From Mytilinidion resinicola (Eukaryota > Ascomycota > Dothideomycetes > Mytilinidiales > Mytilinidiaceae), in contig NW_022985448.1 of the NCBI RefSeq assembly GCF_010093595.1, forward strand, positions 127,077-191,076: a DNA stretch of 64,000 nucleotides, given 5' to 3'. Below are positions 9,583 to 18,974 of this stretch, one piece after another. The position numbers were made by a program, and so were the translations under genes. How positions within the stretch are numbered: the first letter of the stretch is position 1; each line of letters starts with the position of its first letter. The notes beneath the pieces are model-generated. The model searched no databases. It was not told the DNA's origin and saw only the letters and a program-made list of their open reading frames with translations.

Positions 9583-11498
9583 ATGGCACCCACCAACCTC
9601 TCCCTTTTCATAGCCGGAATCGGCCTGCTGTCTTTTCTCTTCCTCACATTCAGAACCAGAAGCGCAACGAAAGTTCCCAAAGGCCTCCGTCTACCCCCCG
9701 GCCCGCGCGGCTGGCCACTCATCGGCAACACCCTCCAGCTCGACGCCCACCCCCAAAAGCAACTTCGACAATGGGCTAAACAATACGGCGACGTCTTCTC
9801 TCTCTCCCTGGGCGGTTACAACTGGGCCATGGTATGCAGCGCCAACGCCGTCAAAGAAATCATGGACAAACAATCCGCCTCCACCTCCAGCCGGCCACCA
9901 ATGCCGGTGCTCAGCGACCTGGTCTCTGGCGGCATGCGTACCATCGTGATGCAGTACACACCGGCGTGGCGAACGGTGCGGAGTGTGGTGCACAAGCTAC
10001 TGACGCCGAAGGTGTCGGATACGTTCAAGCCGAGCCAGGAGTTTGAGGCTAAGCAGCTGCTGTGGGATTATCTGACGGATAACGAGAGCGGTGGGGAGTT
10101 TTACGCGCATACGAGGAGGTATACGACTAGTGTGGTTATGACGAGTACGTACGGGAAGAGGGTTGCGTCTTGGGTACGTAGTCCGTTTCGTCCAGCTTTT
10201 CGAGTGCGGGCTTGGCCTAGGTTAACGTTGTCCCAGGGCGCTAAGCACATCAAAGAGGTCTACCAGGTAATGAACGAACTATCCATGCTCGCAATGCCGG
10301 GAGCTTTCTTCGCGGATATGTTCCCGAGTCTCGCAAAGCTGCCTACCTGGATGCAGACGTGGCGTAGTCGCGCCCTTCGATACCACAAGAACCAGGCAGG
10401 CATATGGCTTGGTCTATGGGAAGAGCTTCAAGACGACATCCAGAACGGCAAAGCGCCGGATTGTTTCGTGAAGCAGGTGTCTGACATCGATCTCGAGAAG
10501 CAAGGGCTAACTCCCGTACAAGGTGCTTGGATTGCTGGCAGTGAGTGTGAATCGCCGCCAGACTTGACATGACGCAATGCCTTCTCAAGTGTCTACGTAG
10601 ACTCTTCTACCACTCCTCAACGTGCTTGGACAGATGTTCAGAAATCTGCGGGTGTATGACGGCCCCTTCTGGAAATTTCTGATATGTTGATGCACCACAG
10701 GTAGTAGCAGAAGAGTCTACGCAAACATATGAGAAGGCTCTGTGGACTAACAGTATATCAGCACTTATCGAAGCTGGTTCCGAAACTACAGCATCCTCAA
10801 TCAACAGCGGTCTGAAACTTCTTGCCGTCAATCTTGAAGTCCAAAAGACCGCAAACGAGCAGCTCACGAGGATTGTCGGCGAAGATCGTACTCCAAACTT
10901 CGAAGATGAACCAAACCTGCAATATATCCGAGCGATCGTGAAAGAGATATTTCGAATGCGGCCGGTTGCCACGATTGGCGCTGCCCATTACAGCACTGCC
11001 GATGTTGTATACAAAGACTTTTTCATCCCCAAGAATACGATCATAGCGTTAGTGATGAGTGTTATCCACTTTGACGATCGATATGAGGAGCCATATGCCT
11101 TCCGTCCCGGAAGGTACATGGACCACACCCTTCGCGCAGGCGCGTACGCGGCGATGTCGGACCCACTGCAAAGGGATCATTTTGGATTCGGTGCTGGTCG
11201 GCGCATTTGTCCTGGTATGCATCTTGCTGAGAATAGCGTGTTCATTACCATGGCGAAAATTCTGTGGGCGTTTGAAGTGCGACCTGCCTTGGGGCCCGAC
11301 GGGAAAGAAGAAGAGCTTGACAATTCGGATGATGCTTTTGAGGAGGGAACTATTGTTGTGCCGAAGCCATTCCGACTTCGTTTCGTCCCACGAAGCCCAC
11401 GGCGGGAAAATGTTATTCGTCAGGAATGGGAAGCAGCTCAGCGAGATGGTTATTGGTGGGGAAATGTGAAAGTGGGTAAGAATGGAATGATGTCTTGA
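9583..11498 (+). CDS. cytochrome P450 monooxygenase
   Basis: Three exons give 543 residues: 9583-10173, 10237-10540 and 10762-11498. The N-terminal hydrophobic segment at about residues 6-23 is an ER membrane anchor and is followed by the proline hinge LPPGPRGWPLIG. The I-helix motif EAGSETT is at about 302-308, ExxR at Glu360-Arg363, the PERF-like FRPGRY near 412, and the heme loop FGFGAGRRICPG carries the Cys448 ligand. All landmarks of an active monooxygenase are present. It resembles fungal P450s annotated as O-methylsterigmatocystin-oxidoreductase-like, but the substrate is not predictable. The second intron is 221 nt, much longer than its neighbours, has a GACTAAC branch site ten bases before the acceptor, and holds a 13-bp inverted repeat. 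It is tandem with the AKR gene. Confidence 0.93.
10596..10721. repeat. 13-bp inverted repeat inside P450 intron 2
   Basis: CGTAGACTCTTCT at 10596-10608 and its exact reverse complement at 10709-10721 enclose 100 bases. The left arm also overlaps the 12-bp palindrome GTCTACGTAGAC at 10591-10602. Confidence 0.7.
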
Positions 11499-11974
11499 GA
11501 GACCAACAATGTCCCATTGCTTGAGTGCTACTCTTGGCCGATCGACACCACTGTCAGGAGTGCCCTGCTGCAAGGTAGCCAAACGTCAGAATAGTGGTTT
11601 AATCTACACAGCACGGACCTTTGCATCATGTCTAGATTCTGGCCAGACCATGGGGGCACCCCAAGCAGTGACAACCCAGTGTGTACAGACCTTTGGCAAG
11701 ACACTGTAAATAGGATAAAAATTCAAGTGCCTTCATCTTCTAACTCCTATGGGTATTGCGTATGTCTGTTAACTCCCGAAAAACCTGATGGTCACTCACC
11801 CAATGACTCCTATCCCTGAACCCATGCCTCGTCGTCCCAAAACGTGCCCATGCGGAACCGCTAGTATTAAAGATGCTGTTGCTGCTACTTGCCGCCCAAT
11901 TCCGACTCCAAATGCTACACAAAGTCAGTAATGTTGTCACCTGGGGTGGGAGAGAAGAAAGAGTAAACCGAGGT
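11499..11974. other. convergent intergenic region, P450 and GCN5 3' ends
   Basis: No supported gene. It holds the 3' untranslated regions of two convergent genes. Confidence 0.6.
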
Positions 11975-12051
11975 TCAACCTTCATACAAGCAGCTTTGTT
12001 CCAAAACCTCCCTCAGAAACTGAGTGAAGAATTCGTCGAGCAGCTGGAAGA

Positions 12052-13501
12052 TCAAGGTTGTCGCCGCTGAGAAGAGATCTTTCGTTTACTTACCGTCCAT
12101 TCAGGGACTTCCTTTATTTTTGACCACATAAACTTCTCCAGTCTATTTGCCGCTTTTGCATAGGGTGTCGTCTCATTATTATAGCGACGGCAATTATCGA
12201 AAATGAGCTTTGCATCCCTTATGAAGTCCTCCGGAGTCGGGTAGAGGTCTTTCTCGTGCTTCTCCTCCATGGTCGCGAGGTCCATTGGCTCCTTGATTAC
12301 GTCGTAATAATCTGCAACCTCGTCTTTATTGACAGGCTGTTGGAAGGGCCATGCATTGCTGTTGTTTTGCATATCGTTGAGGAGGTGAAGTAGCTGGTTG
12401 TAATTAGGCCCATGTCGGGGCGCTCGGGCTAGCTCGTCCATGTCGGGCGACCATCCAGATTCTTTGATAGCGGGAATCGACAGCGGGTCGATCTTGCAGG
12501 GTCCGTTTTTCCACTGAATTGGGGGTGGATGAATGTTGTAAGACTTCGAAACAGCTCTTATTTTGGCGTGGACGCACTCCTTTTGCTTCAATAACATCCG
12601 GCCAGACTCCAAATATCTGATTTTTGGCACCATGCTACACTGCATGATAGTCCCACCCTCGTAGTCTTTGATATATCCCATCCATCGCGGTTTCTCCAGT
12701 GTAATCTCCTTCGTAAAGCCTTGCTTCTTGAAGTATCCAATGGCGTAGTTGTCGGCGTATGTGAGGAAGTGCATGACGTCGGACGTGGCCTTGACATAGT
12801 CTTTCAAGTGTGACATCAGATGCGCACCGTATCCCTTGACCTGCTGATCGGAGGAAATGGCGCAGAAGACGATCTCGGCAAACTGGCGGCCTTTGAATGG
12901 TCGATAAGTGATGCCACTAAGAGGTTAGCAGCGGCATCACGACGCACGCATGAAGGCCAACTTACCCAACGACCTCCAGAGGCTTCTTCACTATCGCCAT
13001 GGATAGATGAGTGCGATCATACACTAGCCGTGCTATGTAGTCCTTGGGCATTTTGGGGAGCTGTTTCTGGAAGATGCATTTCAGGCCGGTGAGGATGATG
13101 GAGCTGTCCTTCTTGCCGTCGTTGTTGACTACGCGGAACTCGATTTCGCCGTTCCGCTCCTCTATCACGGCAGGCTTCTCTGGGAATGGGACCAGCTTGG
13201 GAGCTCGCTGGACGGGGCCGCCGTCAACGTCGGAGGGCGTCTGGGGGTCTGGTTTTGGCCGTTTGGAGGGGCTTCCGCTGTCCAGGACATTCTCGGCCTT
13301 GCGTTTTGCTGGGAGAGTGTAAGTGACTCTGGGGGTTTCTATGGATGTGTCGTCTGTCGATATTTCCCAGTGCTGATGGAGGGGCGAGCGACGATGCATC
13401 GCCGAGGCGTCTTGAGGACTTGAGGGCTTGAAGCTATCTTGACGCAGGGTGGTGAAGGAAAGGCTGGACTCACCGTCTTCTTTGACGACCAGAGGAGCCA
13501 T
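12052..13501 (-). CDS. gcn5: histone acetyltransferase GCN5 (GNAT plus bromodomain)
   Basis: Exon 1 is 13501-12966, followed by a 49-nt intron and exon 2 from 12916. GCN5 is the catalytic subunit of SAGA and ADA complexes and acetylates histone H3 tails. After a disordered N-terminus of about 115 residues, the GNAT domain spans roughly 118-275, with catalytic Glu193 in FAEIVFCAI and the acetyl-CoA loop QQVKGYGA at 203-210. The bromodomain occupies about 350-445 and has Asn425 in CRRYN for acetyl-lysine contact. Read through, the frame ends at 12052 and gives 466 residues. A perfect GTAAGT donor right after PEWT (12093), where family members usually end, allows a second intron and a last exon 12043-11975, giving 475 residues. 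The start is placed at [10 protein letters not shown]; an in-frame upstream ATG exists. It is divergent from OST5. Confidence 0.95.
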
Positions 13502-13715
13502 CGTGATGCGAGTGAAGCGGTCACGGGATACGGGCAAAGTACATTCAGAGAGAGCATTCGGAGCGCGTTCCTGACGTTGATCGGAAGAAAACCGGGAGGC
13601 GAAGGAGTCTTGGCGCACTTCCGCAACGCGTCGCCGTGAGAGGCCAAGCAGAAGCAGAAGCATACTGCACCACTGCACCTCCTAATTCAACTCCCCACGT
13701 CCACAACACCGCTCC
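13502..13715. promoter_or_regulatory. bidirectional promoter, GCN5 and OST5
   Basis: Only 214 bp separate the two divergent start codons, so the two housekeeping genes must share this promoter region. Confidence 0.6.
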
Positions 13716-14051
13716 ATGTCTTCGCCGCTGCACGATATCTGGGAGGCCGCCTCTGCCTCGCCATACCAGCCCTCCGTCTCAAAGGACTCGCAGTTCTTCG
13801 TCGGAGCTGTCCTGCTCTTCACAGCCTTCATCCTTACAGGCGTGTTCGGACTCAGTGCGTACAGCAGGCCTCATAGCTTCCGACCCAGCTAACGTCTCCA
13901 GACCGGTCAATTGTCACTCTGCCTGTGCTCGGTGTTCCTGCATCTCTTGCATTTGGGTAATTCATGCCCCTCAACACGGCCCTCGATCGGTGCTAACATC
14001 CCCAGCTTCGGTGCGGTATACATGATTTGCGCCGTCGGCGTATACGTCTAA
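13716..14051 (+). CDS. ost5: OST5-like oligosaccharyltransferase subunit
   Basis: Three small exons (13716-13854, 13902-13956 and 14006-14051) with introns of 47 and 49 nt, each holding a CTAAC branch site, give 79 residues. None of the pieces is long enough to stand out as an open frame. The protein has a short soluble N-terminus, two transmembrane segments (about residues 27-45 and 53-77) and ends in VGVYV. Length, two-helix layout and the GVYV terminus match Ost5/TMEM258, a small subunit of the ER oligosaccharyltransferase that transfers the lipid-linked glycan in N-glycosylation. It lies between GCN5 (divergent) and RAD1 (tandem, 122 bp downstream). The gene model is firm; the family name rests on pattern matching alone. 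Confidence 0.75.
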
Positions 14052-14173
14052 AAGCTCTTTCATCCGTCGGTCAGACAGCGCGGCGTCCGGGTTTCTCTCT
14101 GTAGTCTACGTCTGGGGAATGCTATAAGATCTATCACCTTGCAAGTGCACTCCTGCGACTACTGCTTGACAAA

Positions 14174-15315
14174 ATGTCGGACCTTGGCGTGGAAGAAGGG
14201 CCAATCTTCAGTGCGATATCAGCTTCAGCCAGACAACTTTTTCTGCTCCTTCGATGCATCGGCTTTGCGGACAAGGCCCAGGTTCAAATCTCGGAGGAGG
14301 GGCTTAGGTTCAGCGTAGAAGAGTCGAGCGTCATGGAGGGTATGTTGTACTCAACAGTCGCTCATCAAGCCACATTACTGACCGCGCTCTAGGGCTCTGC
14401 TTTCTAGAAAAATCCCTTTTCACCAGCTACGTGTACAACAGTACCTCCGCTCGCCCATCCACACCTATTTCCCAAGATTCTGACGCCACCGGAGTTGATC
14501 AACCAATCTTTCAGATATCTCTCCCTTCTCTCCTCGAAACTCTCCAGATTTTTGGTCTCACCGACCCCAACACAAACCGACCACCATGGGCCCGCGATAA
14601 TCATGCTGCGCCCTCTACAGCATTCTCGTCCAATGTCCTGGGCATGAACCACGTCTGTCGCTTGGGATACGACGCTTCTGGGTCCCCTCTTTCCGTGATC
14701 CTCGAGGAGTCCTCCATAAAAACCACATGCGAGCTCACGACCTACGAGCCTGCCTTCGCAACTGACATTCCATTCTCCCGCAAAGATCTCGCCTTGAAAA
14801 TCATCATGCGCGCCAGCTGGCTGCATGACGCAATCACAGAGCTAGCTTCTACTTCACCTACTCGTCTTACGCTCGTGGCTCGTATGCAGGACGGAAAGCC
14901 ATATTTTGCACTCAGTGCTAGTGGATCGCTAGGATCGGCGAGAGTTGAGTTTAACAATGCCAAAGCCACTACATTTGCACTAACCGCGACGAACACTGTT
15001 CAGCCTGATACGTCGCCCTCGTTACTATTGGAAACATTCCAGCTTGCCGACCCCACCGCTAAAGTAGTAAACTCTTACAAGTTTGACATGATTCAAAAGG
15101 CCGCCAGAGCTATGGCTGTGGCCACGAAGGTGAGTGTGAGGGGCGATGCACAGGGTGTTTTGAGTCTGCAATTCATGATCGAAGTTGAGGCGGGCAAAGT
15201 CAGCTTCGTGGATTTCAGATTCGTGCCCTTCGTATTTGAGGAAGGAGACGAGGGTGATGAGGTCGACAATGCTGTGGTGGATGATGAGGTAGATCCTTCT
15301 GAGGATGATTTGTGA
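14174..15315 (+). CDS. rad1: Rad1 subunit of the 9-1-1 checkpoint clamp
   Basis: Two exons (14174-14339 and 14393-15315) with a 53-nt intron, GTATGT to CTCTAG, give 362 residues. Rad1 joins Hus1 and Rad9 in a PCNA-like ring that loads on damaged DNA and activates checkpoint kinases in the nucleus. Family marks are the N-terminal LLLRCIGFADKAQVQISEEGLRFSVEE stretch, of which LRFSVEE is typical of the first PCNA-like strand set, LEKSLFTSYVYN after the intron, and SYKFDMIQKAARAMAVATKVSVR before the last strands. The C-terminus is acidic (residues about 340-362) and could be a regulatory tail. This is the fungal Rad1 clamp protein, not the budding-yeast RAD1 nuclease. Confidence 0.9.
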
Positions 15316-15361
15316 TGTCTTTGCGCGAAGCTGCTAGTAAGGGCAACCTCACAATGGACTC

Positions 15362-15534
15362 TACAATGCCTCGTCATAGAAATCCGTACACTCATCTACC
15401 GCTGCATGAGGAGCTTCATTGTATTTTTCGCATTCCGAATAGAAGAGAAGTTCGCCATTTTGGACAGCTAGTAAACTCGTGAGGCTACCGCAGACAGTGG
15501 TAACAGGGCGTACGCAGATTGGAAGTGTATCCGC
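15362..15534. repeat. 173-bp direct repeat, copy 1
   Basis: It begins TACAATGCCTCG and ends GGAAGTGTATCCGC. Copy 2 starts exactly 280 bases downstream and has the same length. Many differences are transitions, but several are transversions, so simple RIP does not explain all of the divergence. Confidence 0.8.
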
Positions 15535-15641
15535 GACCCCCGGTTTCTATTAGTACGTTGAAGCCTCACAGAGAGTGGCAAGAAAGTGTCCGGATATCTA
15601 TGGCAAGGTACTGTACTATAAGAGCACCTGGTCGAACTAAT

Positions 15642-15814
15642 TACAATACCTCGTTATAGAAATCCGTACACTCGGTTACCGCTACGTGAGGAGCTTCATA
15701 CTATTTCCAGCATTCCAAATAAGAGAGACGTTCCGCATTTTGGACAACTAGTAAACTCGCGAGGCCACCACAGACAGCGTCAACAGGGCGTACGCAGATT
15801 GGAAGTGTATCCGC
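15642..15814. repeat. 173-bp direct repeat, copy 2
   Basis: Partner of the repeat at 15362-15534, in the same orientation. The final GGGCGTACGCAGATTGG block is identical in both copies. Confidence 0.8.
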
Positions 15815-15962
15815 TCCCGAACACTATCCATAAACGAATACGTATGTTATCAGTCTGAAAGCTATCACCAAAATCTTGTTACTCAAAAGCGTGTTCTACG
15901 AAATCCATCTCAAAGGAAAATCACCTTAACCCCTTAAATCCCCATCCCCCTTGCTAAGTCCC

Positions 15963-16640
15963 TCAAACAAAATTAGGCCCAAGAACCGTATAATTCTTCC
16001 ACACATCCTGCCCTGCCAACTGCTTCAACCGCGCCACCATCACTCGAAACAGCGCCTCCTCCCCCGTCTGCTGCCATTCCTCCAGCAGCTGCACATCAAA
16101 CCCATCCACCACCACCTCTTCCCCCAAAGGCCGATGCAGCACCGCCAACCCCGGCGCATCCGGCCCCAGCGGCCGCAGCTCCGACCTCTCTACATCCCCC
16201 GCGCCGAAAAGCGACCACAGCGTCGCCGCAAATTCACTCGCTTGATCGGCATTCGTGAAGAGATTCGGCTGCTGTATTGGTGCTACAGGAGCACGATCCG
16301 GAACCGATCGTGTAGATCCCCTTCCTGCCGCGGAAACAGGGGGGAGACGGTCGAGTTCCAGTTCTCCTCAGCCGTTGCGCCAGTGAGGCTCAGCAGCACG
16401 CGTTTGCCGAGGGATTGGCATGCCTGCACTTCCCACCCGAGTGCCGTGCAGTTTAGCAACCCTGGCGCGGCGCGCGCTTGGACGGGGTTGGCGGAAACGC
16501 AGCCGGGGAAGGGCTGTAGGGAGGGATAGGCGGAGGAGCCGTAGGAGAGGGAGATGAGGGGGAGGTCGACGGTTGTGACGGAGGGGGAGCGGCAGAGTGT
16601 GCGGAGGGGGATGAGGGCGGTTGGGGGAAGGTGATGATTG
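15963..16640 (-). pseudogene. degenerate class III chitinase-like (GH18) domain
   Basis: Read on the minus strand, one frame from about 16605 gives LRTLCRSPSVTTVDLPLISL and then LLNCTALGWEVQACQSLGKR and VLLSLTGA, which follow the order of a class III GH18 domain. It stops near 16275, and another frame continues with NADQASEFAATLWSLFGAG and ends VLGPNFV at 15963. The catalytic DGFDxDxE motif reads DGFDVQLLE, so the second acidic residue and the catalytic Glu position are replaced. A missing base in the run of five G at 16606-16610 would explain the first frame change. The second could be a weak intron of 77-80 nt. The domain is probably enzymatically dead and may be a pseudogene. It follows the Ser/Thr-rich frame directly, so both may be one broken gene. 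Confidence 0.6.
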
Positions 16641-18204
16641 GGGAGGGGGAAGATGAAGGGAAAGAAGAGGTGCGGGAGGGGGTGGACGGGATACGGAGAG
16701 ATGAGGTTGAGGTTGAGCAGGTGGAACTGGTGCGGGTTGAGGTCGATGGAGCGGAGCTTGAGCGAGTAGAGGAGGAGCTAGATGAGCGAGATGGCGAGGG
16801 CGGTGCAGACGTGCTGGGGCGCTCAGGGTGGGAAGATACTAATGCCAACAAGGTGGACCTTTTAGTTTCTGGGCTGATAGTTCGTGTACTAGCGACGATG
16901 GAAGCTGTCCCGGTTCCGAGGAGAGCAGACGAGGTTGGGGTATAAGAGAAGGCTGCGGTGGGCTCCGTGAACAAGGAAGCGGTCGGCCCAGCTAGAGTAG
17001 AGTTCAGAGAAGGCAAATACCCAGAGCTAGTGGAAGCAGTAGGCGCCCTAAAGGTTGCATTGCTCGCGGAATAGGATGCGCTGGCGGATGCAAGTTCCGT
17101 TGAGATGAGAGATGGCACCACTTCTGAGTTCGCAGTAGCTGTAGGTCCCTCAAACGTTACGTTGGCGAGGGGATAAGATGCATTGGCGGATGTCGGTGGT
17201 ATAGAAAGGGGTACATCCGTGACGATGACGGACGTCTCTATGAGTGTAGTTACGAGAGTAGTGACGAGTGTAATATTGGCATAGATGGTCAGGGGGACAC
17301 TAGAGTTGACAGGGATAAACGTGTTGTTTCCGTTAGTTTCGGTGAATCCAGATACTGCGGTAGACAGTACTACAGAACTTGCAGCTGTGACGAACACCGG
17401 TGGAGCAGTGACTAGTGATGTAGTGATGTTGACCCATAACGGACTTGGAGCGATGCTAGCAGATGCAATAGGTGTCTGCGAAGGTGTGAATGCCTCCAAT
17501 ATGCTATTTGTAGAGTAGGCAGTTTCTGAGATCGTTGCGTAGCTAGAGACGTAGCTCAACGTAAAGTTGGTCGATACTATGGGAGTCTCTGATGAAACGG
17601 CCGTGGATAGCGGCACGCCTTCTGAGTAAGCAATCCCCGTAAAATTGTAGCTCGAGGTAAAGTTGGTCGAAAGTATGGGAACTCCCGAGGATGCTGTAGA
17701 GAGAGGGCCAACTTCCGAGACTGAGAGGCTTGGGAAGATCTAGTCATAAGGTGGGAAACTTGGCTCTGAAGTTGCAGTCAAGAGAGGAGCGCTTGGTGCC
17801 AACGTATTAATCACAGTCGTAGTTATGTTTTCTATAACCACGATACCAGAGCTCGGTGGAGCTATGGCACTCAAAGGCACGGAACTAGGAGTCCATGCTT
17901 CCGATGTTGTAGGATTCGAAGTTGATGGTATGTCCGAGGTCGAAGGTGTTGATGGGAAGATTAGTTCTCGAATGTGGTCAAAGTAGCTCTTGAGGGCATC
18001 AAGCAAATGCGTCTCATCGACAAGAAGGGTATCAACAGGCGACAGGACCGGTGTTGGAAGGACAGTGACTGCCGCCTCTCGAGGGGCAAGAACGCGATAC
18101 GGGTAGCGCTGGGGACGGCGAACAGCGCTTGCGGTTGTAGAACTGATGCATAGAAACAAAAGTGTAAGCGAAGGCAAAGAAACGCCAGAACGGGTTGCTG
18201 CCAT
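16453..18204 (-). CDS. Ser/Thr/Pro-rich secreted protein with an in-frame TAG
   Basis: The start at 18204 is followed by a clear signal peptide, VSLPSLTLLFLCISSTTASA within residues 1-27. The mature part is mucin-like, with dense Ser, Thr, Pro and Ala and many N-x-S/T sites, so a heavily glycosylated wall or surface protein is likely. An imperfect internal repeat with the core PLSTAVSSETPIVSTNFT occurs twice just after the break. One TAG at 17740-17742 interrupts an otherwise continuous frame of 584 codons. A 75-nt intron, 17814 to 17740, GTGATT to GACTAG, would remove it in phase and uses the TAG itself as acceptor. Downstream the sequence becomes the broken GH18 domain. Whether this is a live gene or a decaying one is open. 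Confidence 0.6.
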
Positions 18205-18974
18205 GATTGAAAGCGAGTGAATACCGTGCGTGGAGAGGACCGATGGTTGCGCATATATACTTATAAGTTGGCCACACGCGTCGAGGCCAGAAATAGCGAG
18301 CCGAGACTTTGCATAACGCGCGCGAGGGATGAAAAATGATACTATTACACCCGAAAGGTTGGCTTGCATGAAGTGGGACATTCCTCATCCCATGGGCGTG
18401 GGTGTATGATACATGCCTTTATGCATGCTGCCACCAAGATTCTCCAGAATCTGCGTTGAGGAACTGAAGACGAAGAATATAGCTAGGTTGGACATCAGAG
18501 AAGCGAGAGACACGAGAGGTGTGATGGTTAATCTGTGGGTTATAAGATTTCATACCTGCTCTCCGAAGATGCGCACACTAGAAGGACCACCTAGTTGATT
18601 AGCAAGCGATACCTTATATGAAGCAAGGGTGTAGCACGGGAGGGGAGAAATGACAATCCATGGGCCACTTAAGAAAACGTCTACCGCTCGAATAGGATGA
18701 TGCTCACGAGATTCGAGTGCACATTGAAGCATCCACCACAGAGAGTGGCAAGAGGTGTACGCAGCTATAAAAAGGCATTGCAAAGACTGGATGCAGCGAA
18801 TGGTTCCTTTTTGAGTAGAAGCTGCAGTTAGAGCGAGCATGCTAGCTCGCCCTTTGCCTCCTCCGCACCATATTCGCCACTAACATCTCACCATACCTCC
18901 CATGCCATACCACCGCACCCACATAGTAGGGCTTTAGGTCGTCGATATCGGGCTGGACCGTAGATGTGCTACGA
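18205..18974. other. intergenic region
   Basis: No gene is supported. It contains the promoter of the Ser/Thr-rich gene and a short copy of the repeat seen near 15.56 kb. Confidence 0.55.
18723..18764. repeat. dispersed copy of the 15.5-kb repeat motif
   Basis: It shares TTGAAGC followed by CACAGAGAGTGGCAAGA with 15557-15589, and the end GTGTACGCAG resembles the GCGTACGCAG of the 173-bp repeats. Confidence 0.6.

Larger units (their letters stand above)
15316..15962. other. intergenic region with local direct repeats
   Basis: No gene is supported. Most of the stretch is taken up by two diverged 173-bp direct repeats and a shorter related motif, listed separately. Confidence 0.6.

Noticed and set aside
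10607..10972. Minus-strand frame across the P450 intron that looks protein-like
   Set aside because: It overlaps the P450 exon in antisense, has no known motif, and its interesting part lies in the intron explained by the sense gene.
14275..14300. B-box-like GGTTCAAATC suggestive of a tRNA
   Set aside because: It lies inside the first RAD1 exon, with no A-box or cloverleaf around it.
15951..16529. Plus-strand frame of 192 codons rich in His, Arg and Pro
   Set aside because: It is antisense to the GH18-like region and reflects its C-rich coding strand.
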